Shown here: piece after piece, positions 1-7,999 of the stretch
How positions within the stretch are numbered: the first letter of the stretch is position 1
How the letters are laid out: each line of letters starts with the position of its first letter
NCBI GenBank assembly: GCA_009377505.1
Contig: WHTX01000022.1
Span: 1 to 32,085 of the forward strand
DNA from: Acidimicrobiia bacterium
Lineage (GTDB): Bacteria > Actinomycetota > Acidimicrobiia > Acidimicrobiales > CAIXPF01
Direction of reading: 5' to 3'
Length of the DNA: 32,085 bases
Position numbers and translations under genes: made by a program
The notes under the pieces: generated by a model
Database searches by the model: none
Told to the model about the DNA's origin: nothing
The model's input: only the letters and a program-made list of their open reading frames with translations

Positions 1-109
1 CGGAGAACAGCGACGTGGCCAGGGCGATGGCGACGATGGTCAACGCCGCCCGGCCCGGGCGACGGGCCACGTGGCGCGCCGCCAGCCGCACCGTGTCGAG
101 CCACGTCAC
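1..109 (-). CDS. FtsX/MacB-like ABC transporter permease, N-terminal fragment
   Basis: Only the first 36 codons lie in the window. They start with GTG at 109 and read VTWLDTVRLAARHVARR followed by a hydrophobic stretch (ALTIVAIALATSLF) that would be the first membrane helix. A basic amphipathic stretch followed by a long first helix is the usual start of FtsX/MacB-type permeases. The GTG overlaps the stop codon of the ATPase gene (GTGA), so the two genes are translationally coupled and should form one exporter-type complex in the cytoplasmic membrane. The substrate cannot be inferred. The protein continues beyond position 1. Confidence 0.7.
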   Translation of the reverse strand, partial: MTWLDTVRLAARHVARRPGRAALTIVAIALATSLFS

Positions 110-711
110 GGCAGCCGCCCGTCGCCGAGGTCGAGGTGGGCGTCGGCCCGGGCCGCGAGCTGGCGGTTGTGGGTCACCACCACGAGCGTGCAGCCCTGGT
201 CGGCCCGCACCGACTCCAGCAGGGCGATCACGGTCGCAGCTGACGCCCCGTCGAGGTTCCCCGTCGGCTCGTCGGCCAGCAGCAGCCGGGGCCCGTTGGC
301 CAGCGCCCGGGCGATGGCCACCCGCTGGCGCTCGCCGCCCGACAGCTGGAGCGGCCGGTGGCCAGCCCGGTCGGCCATCCCCACGGCGGCGAGCAACTCG
401 GCAGCGCGCTGCTGGCGCCGGCGAGCCGGGAGGCCGTCGAGGGTGCTGGCCAGCTCGACGTTCTCGAGCGCCGTGAGGAAGTCGAGGAGGCCGAAGTGCT
501 GGAACACGAAGCCGACCGTCGAGCGCCGGTAGGCGGCCAGCGCGTTGCCGCGCAGCGCCCCGAGGTCGGCGCCGCCGACCTGCACCGCGCCCTCCTGGGG
601 CGCTTCGAGGCCGCCGAGCACGGCGAGCAGGGTGCTCTTGCCCGCGCCCGAGCGCCCGGTGACCGCCAGGTAGCCGCCGGCGGGCACCGAGACGTCCACG
701 CCGTCGAGCAC
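106..711 (-). CDS. ABC transporter ATP-binding protein, LolD/MacB type, N-terminally short
   Basis: 201 aa. It has a full set of ABC ATPase motifs: Walker A GRSGAGKST (19-27), Q-loop Q71, signature LSGGE (123-127), Walker B LLLADE (143-148) and switch His181. The DEPTGNLD form and the short size are typical of the LolD/MacB/FtsE branch that works with FtsX-like permeases, and such a permease gene follows with a GTGA overlap. The first residues (MLDGVDVSVPAGG) normally come ~25 residues into the family, after the first beta strands and the A-loop aromatic residue that stacks on the adenine. The only start is a GTG, and a TGA lies in frame six codons upstream. The 5' end therefore looks deleted, or the region is joined abnormally, directly before the divergent cupin gene. 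Function as an ATPase is possible but uncertain. Confidence 0.85.
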   Translation of the reverse strand: MLDGVDVSVPAGGYLAVTGRSGAGKSTLLAVLGGLEAPQEGAVQVGGADLGALRGNALAAYRRSTVGFVFQHFGLLDFLTALENVELASTLDGLPARRRQQRAAELLAAVGMADRAGHRPLQLSGGERQRVAIARALANGPRLLLADEPTGNLDGASAATVIALLESVRADQGCTLVVVTHNRQLAARADAHLDLGDGRLP

Positions 712-767
712 GGTCAGGGCCCCGTGTCATGATCATTCGGGCGACGTACCACGAGGAGTGGGGAAAG

Positions 768-1394
768 ATGGGCGAGGAGTACGTCGAGGTCCGTGACGAG
801 CCCAGGCACCGCCGCCGGTTCGAGGACGAGCTCGTGCGCGTGTACGACGTGCTGATCCCGCCGGGGGACACGACGCTGTACCACCGCCACACCCGGGACA
901 CGTTCTACGTGGCGGTGAACGAGGCGACGGTCCGCGACCGGACCTGGGGCGAGGACGAGGCGCGCGAGGGGACGGCGCTGGCGGGCACGGCGATGTGCCG
1001 CCCGCACCTGAAGCGGCCGTTGGTCCACCAGGTCCACAACCTGGGCACGGCGGAGATGCGCCTGATCGGTGCCGAGATCAAGGCGTCCCCAGCCGTGACG
1101 TCGGAGGCGGCGCTCGATGCTCCGGGGCACGCGCTCACGCTGGAGCGGGAGCCCCTACGGGTCTACGAGCTGGCGCTGGGCCCGGGGGCGTCCACAGGCG
1201 ACATCGAGTACCGCTTCTCGAGCCTGACGGTGATGCTCACCATCGCCACCCTGCTCGTCCGCCACGCGGACGGCGCCGCGCGCACGATGGTCCACGCCCC
1301 CGGGGACGTGGTCTGGCTCCCGGGCCCGGCGCAGCTCTCGATCACCAACGTCGGCGAAGAACCCTGCCGCGCCTTCGTCGGCGAATGGCGCTGA
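768..1394 (+). CDS. double-cupin domain protein
   Basis: 208 aa from the ATG at 768, chosen because GAGGAG lies nine bases upstream and because family members begin close to the VRDEPRHRRRFEDE segment; an in-frame ATG at 729 would add 13 residues. The first cupin half holds RVYDVLIPPGDTTLYHRH, whose two His residues fit the metal-binding cupin motif 1. The second half (RVYELALGPGASTG to VGEWR) is a weaker cupin repeat without an obvious His cluster. Proteins of this layout are small cytoplasmic beta-barrel proteins of unknown substrate. It is convergent with the Baeyer-Villiger monooxygenase gene. Only 56 bases separate its start from the truncated ATPase start on the other strand. Confidence 0.7.
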   Translation: MGEEYVEVRDEPRHRRRFEDELVRVYDVLIPPGDTTLYHRHTRDTFYVAVNEATVRDRTWGEDEAREGTALAGTAMCRPHLKRPLVHQVHNLGTAEMRLIGAEIKASPAVTSEAALDAPGHALTLEREPLRVYELALGPGASTGDIEYRFSSLTVMLTIATLLVRHADGAARTMVHAPGDVVWLPGPAQLSITNVGEEPCRAFVGEWR

Positions 1395-1426
1395 CGAGCC
1401 GTAGCTCTCGACACGAGTCTCGTCAG
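1391..1426. terminator. nested inverted repeat between convergent genes
   Basis: CTGACGAG (1391-1398) pairs perfectly with CTCGTCAG (1419-1426), and an inner CTCG-ACA-CGAG hairpin (1407-1417) lies in the loop. The left arm overlaps the cupin stop codon. The element sits between the ends of two convergent genes (cupin and monooxygenase), so a bidirectional transcription terminator or mRNA 3'-end stabiliser is the simplest reading. There is no U-tract on either strand, which is common in high-GC actinobacteria, so the terminator role is inferred. Confidence 0.5.
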
Positions 1427-1439
1427 GCGGTGATGGTCG

Positions 1440-3077
1440 TCAACCGGTGACGGGCACCTCTGCCCCACGCAGCGTGAAGCCCTCGTAGCCGGCCTCGGTG
1501 ACCTCGTTGCACTTCTCGCGGTAGGCGCCGACGCCGCCCGGGTAGGGCATGAACACGCGGGGCTTGCCGGGGATGTTGGCCCCGAGGTACCAGGAGTCGG
1601 CCAGCATGAACATCGTCTGCTCGGCGACCTCGTTCACGTGGGCGACCCACTCCTGCTCGGCGCGTTCCTCGGCTTCCATGACGTCGAGGCCCTGGCTGCG
1701 CAGGTGCTCGATGGCGCCGGAGACCCACTCGACGTGCTGCTCGATCGAGACCGGCATGTTGCTGAGGACGGAGGGCGAGCCCGGGCCGGTGATCATGAAG
1801 AGGTTGGGGAAGCCGGCGCTGGCGAGACCGAGATAGGTCAGCGGGCCACCTGCCCACTTGTCCCTGAGTCGCGCTCCGTCGCGACCCTGGATGTCGATGC
1901 GGTTGAAGGTGCCGGTCATGGCGTCGAACCCGGTGGCGAAGACGATGATGTCGAGCTCGTAGTGGCCGTCCTCGGTGCGGATGCCGGTCGGCGTGATCTC
2001 CTGGATCGGCGCGTGGCGGATGTCGACGAGCGTGACGTTGTCGCGGTTGTAGGTGTCGAAGTAGTTGGTGTCGATGAGCGGCCGCTTGGAGGCGAACGGG
2101 TGGTCGACGGGGACCAGCTTCTCGGCGACCTCGGGGTCCTTCACGATCTCGCGGATCTTGGAGCGGATGAACTCCGACGCCGTGTCGTTGGCCCGCCGGT
2201 CGATCCCGATGTCGAAGAAGGAGGCGAAGAGGAACTTGAACCCGCCCTGCTGCCAGGCGTCCTCGTAGACCCGGAGGCGCTCCTCGTCGCTGACCGCCAG
2301 GGCGGAGCGCTCGACGGGCGCGTACGGCAGGCCGCCGGTGGACCAGCGCGCCTTCTCGTAGATGGCGTCGTAGTCCTTCTTGACCTCGTCGAGGAAGGCC
2401 TTGTCGACGGTGCCGTGGCGCGCCGGGATCGTGTACTGGGCCGTGCGCTGGAAGACGTGGAGGTGCTGGGCCTGCTTGGCGATGACCGGGATGGACTGCA
2501 CGCCGCTCGAGCCGGTGCCGATGACGCCGACGCGCTTGCCCGTGAAGTCCACGCCGTCATGGGGCCAGGCACCGGTGTGGTACGACTCGCCCCGGAACGC
2601 ATCGCGACCAGGGATGTCGGGGATCTGGCCGGAGGAGAGGCAGCCGATCGCGGTGACCAGGAACTTCGCCGTCACGCGGTCGCCCTGGTCGGTCTCGATC
2701 TCCCAGCGGTTGCCGCGCTCGTCGAAGTGGGCGGCGGTCACCCGGGTGTTGAACTGGATGTTGCGGCGGAGGTCGAAGCGATCGGCGACGTGGTTGAGGT
2801 AGCGGAGGATCTCCGGCTGCTCGGGGTACTTGCCGCTCCACTCCCACTCCTGCATGAGCTGCTCGTCGAACGAGAAGCAGTACATGTAGGACTCGGAGTC
2901 GCAGCGGGCGCCGGGATAGCGGTTCCAGTACCAGGTGCCGCCGACGCCGTCGCCGGCTTCGTAGACCTGGGTCGTCATCCCGAGCGTCTCTCGCAAGCGG
3001 TAGTTCATGTAGAGGCCGGCGAACCCGGCGCCTATGACGACAGCATCGAGGTCCCGCGTCGCCGTGCTCGAGGCCAT
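1440..3077 (-). CDS. type I Baeyer-Villiger monooxygenase (cyclohexanone monooxygenase-like)
   Basis: 545 aa, the usual length of cyclohexanone monooxygenase-like enzymes. It shows the N-terminal FAD-binding GAGFAG (16-21), the downstream GGTWYWNRYPGARCD block, the family fingerprint FxGxxxHxxxW[P/D] as FRGESYHTGAWP (161-172) and the NADPH-binding Rossmann GTGSSG (187-192). The ATG (MASSTATRDLDAVVIG) is the natural start. These cytoplasmic flavoenzymes use NADPH and O2 to insert oxygen next to a ketone, giving an ester or lactone. The gene lies 91 bases downstream of an esterase gene on the same strand, which can hydrolyse such a product, and an SDR that could make the ketone is divergent. 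Substrate unknown; the WP ending is the variant of the fingerprint found in part of the family. Confidence 0.93.
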   Translation of the reverse strand: MASSTATRDLDAVVIGAGFAGLYMNYRLRETLGMTTQVYEAGDGVGGTWYWNRYPGARCDSESYMYCFSFDEQLMQEWEWSGKYPEQPEILRYLNHVADRFDLRRNIQFNTRVTAAHFDERGNRWEIETDQGDRVTAKFLVTAIGCLSSGQIPDIPGRDAFRGESYHTGAWPHDGVDFTGKRVGVIGTGSSGVQSIPVIAKQAQHLHVFQRTAQYTIPARHGTVDKAFLDEVKKDYDAIYEKARWSTGGLPYAPVERSALAVSDEERLRVYEDAWQQGGFKFLFASFFDIGIDRRANDTASEFIRSKIREIVKDPEVAEKLVPVDHPFASKRPLIDTNYFDTYNRDNVTLVDIRHAPIQEITPTGIRTEDGHYELDIIVFATGFDAMTGTFNRIDIQGRDGARLRDKWAGGPLTYLGLASAGFPNLFMITGPGSPSVLSNMPVSIEQHVEWVSGAIEHLRSQGLDVMEAEERAEQEWVAHVNEVAEQTMFMLADSWYLGANIPGKPRVFMPYPGGVGAYREKCNEVTEAGYEGFTLRGAEVPVTG

Positions 3078-3168
3078 TCCTGGGTCTCCTTACGTTGTTC
3101 GTCTTACGTATTTCGTTCGTCGAGGCGTGCCGTCGGTCGAGGGAGCTGTCCTCTTGGAACTGCCGGGA

Positions 3169-4131
3169 TCAGCTCGTGCTCAGGGATCGCTGACCTCGGG
3201 AGTGGTGGATGGTGCAACCGCGTACCGCCTTGACGACCTGCTGGAAGCCGCGCTCGCTGCCGGGCAGGAGGAGGATGGTGAAGAAGCCGTGCGCCTGGCG
3301 GTCGTGGCGCTTGAAGTCGACGGGGACCCCCGCTTCCTCCAGGCGGTGCGCGTAGGCCTCGCCTTCGTCGCGCAGAACGTCGTGCTCGGCGGTGATCACC
3401 ACCGCCGGGGGGAGACCGGCCAGGCTCTCGGCGCGGAGCGGCGACGCGTCGGGCTCGGTACGACGCGAGGCGTCCGGCGCGTAGTGGTCCCAGAACCAGA
3501 CCATGGCGTCGCGCGTGAGCAGCAGTTGGTTCTCGGGGTCGACGTAGGACGGCGTCTCGACGTCGGCGTCGGTCACGGGGTAGATGAGCACCTGGAGGGC
3601 GACCTCGGGGCCGTTGCGGTCGCGGGCGCGGCGCGCCATCACCGCGGCGAGGTTCCCGCCCGCGCTGTCGCCGGCCACGATCAGGGGTGCATCGCTGCGG
3701 CCCGTGATCTCCTCGAGGTGGGCGGCGGCCCATTCCACCGCCGCGTAGCTGTCGTCGACGGCTGTGGGGTAGGGGTGCTCGGGGGCGAGGCGGTAGCCGA
3801 CGAGGACGACGGCGCACGAGGTCCGCTCGGCGAGCTTGCGGGCCATGGTGTCGTACTCGTCGATCGAGCCGATGACCCACCCGCCGCCGTGGAGGTACAC
3901 GATCACCCCCCGGGCGCCCTGGGGCGGGACGAGCACGCGGACAGGGATCGTGCTCCCGGCCACCGGCAGCTGGTGGTCCTCCGAGCTGGCCATCTTCGGC
4001 GCCGGGCCGGCCATGGCGGCGATGGCCTGGCCGAGCGCCCGCGCCTCCTCCGGCGTGCTCTCGTGGAGCGGCCTGCCCCCAGCGCTGGCCATCTGGTCCA
4101 GGATCGCCCTGGTCGCAGAATCGACTGCCAT
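3169..4131 (-). CDS. alpha/beta hydrolase, HSL-family esterase
   Basis: 320 aa from the ATG at 4131, preferred over a GTG two codons upstream because a GGGGG stretch is placed well for ribosome binding. It has the hormone-sensitive-lipase (family IV) oxyanion motif HGGGW (81-85), the nucleophile elbow GDSAGG (Ser156), Asp251 in EHDVLRDEG and His281 in QAHGF, so a complete triad. The conserved GYRLAPEHPYP segment is present. It should be a cytoplasmic carboxylesterase. Position directly upstream of the Baeyer-Villiger monooxygenase, on the same strand, resembles the oxygenase/lactonase or esterase pairs of cyclic ketone degradation, so hydrolysis of the monooxygenase product is a reasonable inference. 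Confidence 0.9.
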   Translation of the reverse strand: MAVDSATRAILDQMASAGGRPLHESTPEEARALGQAIAAMAGPAPKMASSEDHQLPVAGSTIPVRVLVPPQGARGVIVYLHGGGWVIGSIDEYDTMARKLAERTSCAVVLVGYRLAPEHPYPTAVDDSYAAVEWAAAHLEEITGRSDAPLIVAGDSAGGNLAAVMARRARDRNGPEVALQVLIYPVTDADVETPSYVDPENQLLLTRDAMVWFWDHYAPDASRRTEPDASPLRAESLAGLPPAVVITAEHDVLRDEGEAYAHRLEEAGVPVDFKRHDRQAHGFFTILLLPGSERGFQQVVKAVRGCTIHHSRGQRSLSTS

Positions 4132-4179
4132 GCACACCCCCGATGCGGACGCGACCGCTCTCGGGCGCGAAGCGGCCCG

Positions 4180-4229
4180 ACCTTAGCCGTGATGGTTCAC
4201 GAGCCTCGGGGCCAGCGCGACCGGCTGGC
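4180..4229. promoter_or_regulatory. divergent promoter region with hairpin
   Basis: The 274-base gap between the divergent esterase and SDR genes holds GCCAGC-7 nt-GCTGGC (4211-4229), a perfect 6-bp-arm inverted repeat that could be an operator. On the minus strand TAAGGT (4185-4180) fits a TANNNT -10 element about 50 bases before the esterase ATG; no convincing -35 accompanies it. No adjacent regulator gene is present, so any regulator would act from elsewhere. Confidence 0.25.
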
Positions 4230-4405
4230 GCCTCGGGCTGCTGCTCTGACCGGTTGTCGCGGACCGGCTAGGGCTGTCCGCCAGCATCGACGTACCACCC
4301 TTCCCGGCGAAGCTGCCTTCTCCCGGGCGACGACGGGATCGTGCAAGAGTGGCCGGCCGCCGGGCGACTGGTGGACCGAGGTTGCCGGGACCGAAGGGGG
4401 AAGGC

Positions 4406-5137
4406 ATGGGAGAGCTCGACGGAAGGGTTGCGCTGGTGACGGGCGGCGCCCGGGGACAGGGCGCCGCCGAGGCCGCCCTGTTCGCTCGCGAAGGCGCGAC
4501 GGTGGTGATCACCGACGTGCTCGACGAGGCCGGCGAGAGGACCGCGGGGGAACTGGGAGGTGAGTACCTCCACCTGGACGTCTCCTCGGAACAGGAGTGG
4601 GAGGCCAACGTCGACGCCGTCGTCGCCCGGCACGGTCGGCTCGACGTCCTCATGAACAACGCCGGCATCTTCAAGCCAGCGCAGCTGCTGAACACGTCGA
4701 CAGAGCTGTGGGACCGGACGGTGGCGATCAACCAGACCGGGGTCTTCTTCGGCATGCGCACCGCCGCCCGCGCCATGATCGCCGCGGGCAACGGGGGCTC
4801 GATCGTCAACACCTCCTCGATCGCCGGGCTCGAAGGCGGCTTCGGGGCGACGGCCTACGGTGCCACCAAGTGGGCGGTCACCGGGATGACGAAGACGGCC
4901 GCCAAGGAGCTGGGCAAGCACGGCATCCGTGTCAACTCGATCCATCCCGGCGTCATCGTCACCGACATGATCGAGGAGATGGTCAGCGGCAAGGAGGACA
5001 GGATGGCCTCCCGTCAGCCGATCCATCGCCTGGGGAAACCCGAGGACATCGCCGAGATGGCGCTGTTCCTCGCCAGCGACCGCTCGAGCTACTGCACGGG
5101 CCAGGCCTTCACCGTCGACGGGGGCGTGCACGGATGA
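4406..5137 (+). CDS. short-chain dehydrogenase/reductase
   Basis: 243 aa, a classical SDR. The start is the ATG at 4406, preceded by GGGGGAAGG; an upstream in-frame start would only add Arg/Gly-rich residues. Motifs: cofactor loop TGGARGQG (12-19), Asp37 after the second strand (ITDV), which favours NAD(H), NNAG (84-87), catalytic Ser138, Tyr151 and Lys155 (YGATK), and the PGVIVTDM segment. Sequence style is that of hydroxysteroid/cyclic-alcohol dehydrogenases (3-alpha/20-beta type). It is the first gene of a coupled three-gene operon (ATGA overlap with the next). A role in oxidising a secondary alcohol to the ketone used by the monooxygenase is inferred from context. Confidence 0.9.
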   Translation: MGELDGRVALVTGGARGQGAAEAALFAREGATVVITDVLDEAGERTAGELGGEYLHLDVSSEQEWEANVDAVVARHGRLDVLMNNAGIFKPAQLLNTSTELWDRTVAINQTGVFFGMRTAARAMIAAGNGGSIVNTSSIAGLEGGFGATAYGATKWAVTGMTKTAAKELGKHGIRVNSIHPGVIVTDMIEEMVSGKEDRMASRQPIHRLGKPEDIAEMALFLASDRSSYCTGQAFTVDGGVHG

Positions 5138-6162
5138 CCGTCCCCGTGCCGACGCCTACGGTGTCGGCCATGAGCCCACAGCCCTACTACGACCCCGAGG
5201 TGCGGGCGGCCATCGAGGCCGGCCCGCGACTGGGCACGGTCGACGCGCGAACGCTCCCGAAGGTCCGGGCAGATCGGTTGCTGCTGAACGAGCAGGTGCA
5301 GCTGTCCGACGCGGTGACCCGCACCGACCTCCACGTCCCCGGGCCGCCAGGCGCGCCCGACATCCGCCTGCGGGTGCACCGGCCCCGGGGCACAGAGGGC
5401 GACCTGCCCTGCCTGTACTGGGTCCACGGCGGCGGCTACGTGCTCGGCGCACCGGAACAGGACGACCTCCGCTTCGATCGTTGGTGCCAGCGGTTCGGGC
5501 TCGTCGGCGTGGCCGTCCAGTACCGGCTGGCGCCCGAGCACCCCTACCCGGCACCGATCGAGGACTGCTACGCCGGCCTGCGGTGGGTCAAGGAGCACGG
5601 CGCCGAGATCGGTGTCGACACTGGCCGCGTCGGCATCGGCGGGCCCAGCGGGGGAGGGGGGCTGGCCGCCGCCCTGGCGCTCGTCACCCGGGACCGCGGC
5701 GAGGTCGAGATCGACTACCAGCTGCTCATCTACCCCATGATCGACGACACTCGGGCGGGCGTGACCGCGAGCTGGGACGTGCCCGTCTGGAACACCGCGT
5801 CGAACGAGTTCGGCTGGAAGTCCTACCTCGGCGACCTCTACGGCACCGACGACGTCCCCGCGCACGCCGCTCCGTCCCGGGCGACCGATCTCGCCGGCCT
5901 CCCGCCGACCTACATCATGGTCGGGACGCTGGACGCCTTCGCTGACGAGGACATCGAGTACGCGCAGCGCCTCAACCACGCTGGCGTGCCCGTCGAGCTG
6001 CACGTCTACCCGGGAGCGCCCCACGGGTTCGAAGGCTTCGCGCCGGGCTCCGCCCTCGCCCGACAGGCTCGCAACGACATGAACAACTGGCTGGCCAGCC
6101 GGCTCGCGCCGCCGGTGGGTGAGCGTGCCGTCGCCCCTGCGGGAACCGGGAGCAGACCGTGA
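5134..6162 (+). CDS. alpha/beta hydrolase, HSL-family esterase (second copy type)
   Basis: 342 aa from the ATG that overlaps the SDR stop (ATGA); an alternative ATG at 5170 would drop 12 residues. It carries HGGGY (98-102), YRLAPEHPYP, the nucleophile Ser172 in GPSGGGG, Asp267 in GTLDAFADED and His297 in GAPHGFEGF. The usual GDSAGG has become GPSGG, so the residue before Ser is Pro rather than Asp, but the triad is intact. It differs widely from the esterase at 3169-4131, so it is a divergent family member and not a recent duplicate. It should act in the cytoplasm on an ester made in the same pathway. The next gene overlaps by GTGA. Confidence 0.88.
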   Translation: MTVPVPTPTVSAMSPQPYYDPEVRAAIEAGPRLGTVDARTLPKVRADRLLLNEQVQLSDAVTRTDLHVPGPPGAPDIRLRVHRPRGTEGDLPCLYWVHGGGYVLGAPEQDDLRFDRWCQRFGLVGVAVQYRLAPEHPYPAPIEDCYAGLRWVKEHGAEIGVDTGRVGIGGPSGGGGLAAALALVTRDRGEVEIDYQLLIYPMIDDTRAGVTASWDVPVWNTASNEFGWKSYLGDLYGTDDVPAHAAPSRATDLAGLPPTYIMVGTLDAFADEDIEYAQRLNHAGVPVELHVYPGAPHGFEGFAPGSALARQARNDMNNWLASRLAPPVGERAVAPAGTGSRP

Positions 6163-7244
6163 CCGACCGGCAGCGGGGGATCCCCTCGATCGAACGGGCC
6201 GAGGGCGAGCCGGCCGACATCGCCGTCGACGCCGTACGGGCCTTCACCGCCGACGTGTTCGAGGCCGCGGGGATGGCCCGGGCCGATGCCGAGACGGTGG
6301 CCGAGAACTTCCTCTGGGCGGACTCGCGTGGCGTCGACACGCACGGCGTCCAGCGGATCCCGTGGTACCTGAAGTGGTTCGACCAGGGCATCTGCGACCC
6401 CCGGGCCCAGATGACCGTGATCCGGGAGCGGCCGACGCTGCTCAGCGGTGATGGTCACAGCGGGCTCGGCCAACTGGTGGCCACCCGCTTCGTCGAGCGG
6501 ATGGTCCCCAAGGCCAAGGACAGCGGCCTGTGCCTGGGCACGATCCGGATGTCGAACGACTGGGGCTGCGGGGGCTGGTACCCGCACCTGGCGGCATCGG
6601 CGGGGCTGGCGGCCATCGCCACGACCACGTCCATCCCGAACATCGCGCCCTACGGGTCGCGCACCAGGCTGTTCGGCAACAACCCCATGGCGTTCGCCTT
6701 CCCCCGCCGCGAGGGCCCGCCGATCCTGTTGGACATGGCGCTGACCCCCGTGGCGCTGGGCAAGGTGCTGCGGGCGCAGGCCGAGGGGACCGAGCTCCCG
6801 GCCCAGTGGGGCTTCCAGGACCGCGACGGCAGCCCCACGAACGACCCGGCCACCGCCCTTGGGGGCATCATCCCCGCCATCGGGGGCTACAAGGGAACCG
6901 GGCTGGCCATGATCACCAACCTGCTGGCCGGGGTGCTGTCGGGCTCCGCCCACAGCGGCAACGTCGAGGTCGGCAAGCGGGGCCAGTTCTTCCTCGTCAT
7001 GGACCCCGACGTGGTCCACCCCGACGGCGCGGAGGCGTACTACGACGCCGTCGAGGACCTGGTCGCCCAGGTCCGGGCCGTCGACGTGCTCCCCGGCCAG
7101 GCCGTGTACCTGCCCGGCGAGCTGGAGTCCCAGCAGCGCCAGGCGCGCCTGGCCGCCGGCAGGATCCGCTACCCGGCCTCCGTCGTCGACGGCCTGCGCA
7201 AGGCGGCAGGGCGGTTGGGCCTGCCGTTCACCCTCACGGACTGA
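6159..7244 (+). CDS. Ldh2/malate-L-lactate-type NAD(P)-dependent oxidoreductase
   Basis: 361 aa. It matches the Ldh2/YlbC/ureidoglycolate dehydrogenase family, which is unrelated to classical lactate dehydrogenases: the DSRGVDTHGVQRIPWYL segment holds the family's catalytic His region, followed by GNNPMAFAFP and GGYKGTGLAM. These enzymes oxidise 2-hydroxyacids with NAD(P) as dimers. GTG at 6159 overlaps the esterase stop (GTGA), so it is the third coupled gene of the SDR operon. An N-terminal ~20 residues before the family domain is slightly longer than usual. It probably handles a hydroxyacid released by ester cleavage. The 3' end overlaps the convergent GNAT gene by 11 bases. Confidence 0.88.
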   Translation: MTDRQRGIPSIERAEGEPADIAVDAVRAFTADVFEAAGMARADAETVAENFLWADSRGVDTHGVQRIPWYLKWFDQGICDPRAQMTVIRERPTLLSGDGHSGLGQLVATRFVERMVPKAKDSGLCLGTIRMSNDWGCGGWYPHLAASAGLAAIATTTSIPNIAPYGSRTRLFGNNPMAFAFPRREGPPILLDMALTPVALGKVLRAQAEGTELPAQWGFQDRDGSPTNDPATALGGIIPAIGGYKGTGLAMITNLLAGVLSGSAHSGNVEVGKRGQFFLVMDPDVVHPDGAEAYYDAVEDLVAQVRAVDVLPGQAVYLPGELESQQRQARLAAGRIRYPASVVDGLRKAAGRLGLPFTLTD

Positions 7245-7818
7245 GCGGGCTCGAGCGGCCAGCCGGGGGGGGCCTGCAGCTCCCGGCCACCCGGGCGGCC
7301 TGCCCCTCGCCGTCCGGGTCGCCCTTGCCGACCCGTCTCGGTAGTTCGGCGTGGACGGCCCCGGCGCCGTCCTCGGCCAGTCGGGCGCCGTGGCGGCGGA
7401 GCAGGGCGATGGCGGCGACGTTGCCGGCCGTGGTCGCGGCGACCACATCGCCGCCGACGGCCGCGGCCTCGGCCAGCAGCAGCGGCATCAGGGCGGAGCC
7501 GATCCCCCTCCCTCGAGCTGAACGCCCGAGCCAGACACCGGCCTCGAAGCGACCGTGGGGCTGGCGGGCCAACCGGGCGGCGCCGACCGGCTCACCGTCG
7601 TCGAGCACCAGGTAGCCGAGCTCCTGGTGGGGCCCGTCGAGGCCGGACAGCCGGGCGCGGTGGTGGCCCAGGAACGCCGAGCGCCGCGCCTCGGTCCAGC
7701 CCGGGGGCCCCGCCACCGGGGGCATCACGTCCTCGGGGTCGGCGTCCTCGACGGCTACGGCCAGCAGGTCGGTCACCGTCTCCTCGCGGAGCCGGGTGAT
7801 GGCGACCTCGTCGGCCAT
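7234..7818 (-). CDS. GNAT-family N-acetyltransferase
   Basis: 194 aa from the ATG at 7818; a GTG at 7854 would add 12 residues and neither has a clear ribosome-binding site. The acetyl-CoA binding motif A is visible as ARGRGIGSALM, followed by a small-residue helix (LLLAEAAAVGGDVVAATTAGNVAA is typical for the fold), and the ALLRRHGARL element at the end of the domain. The ~30-residue Pro/Gly/Ser-rich C-terminal tail is outside the domain and overlaps the convergent dehydrogenase gene. The acceptor substrate cannot be predicted. Confidence 0.75.
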   Translation of the reverse strand: MADEVAITRLREETVTDLLAVAVEDADPEDVMPPVAGPPGWTEARRSAFLGHHRARLSGLDGPHQELGYLVLDDGEPVGAARLARQPHGRFEAGVWLGRSARGRGIGSALMPLLLAEAAAVGGDVVAATTAGNVAAIALLRRHGARLAEDGAGAVHAELPRRVGKGDPDGEGQAARVAGSCRPPPAGRSSPLSP

Positions 7819-7999
7819 GGCCACACGCTCGCGCAACCGAGGCGTCCTGGCCACGGAGATCGACCGCCCGACGGTGGGGCACGCCGCGTGGCGGTCGTGA
7901 GAGGCTCGAGCTGATGGCCCACGGCGCGACGACCCACAGCTCGATGAGACAGAGCGCGACGAGACAGAGCCTGATGGGACGTTCGAGACGGGAACTGCC

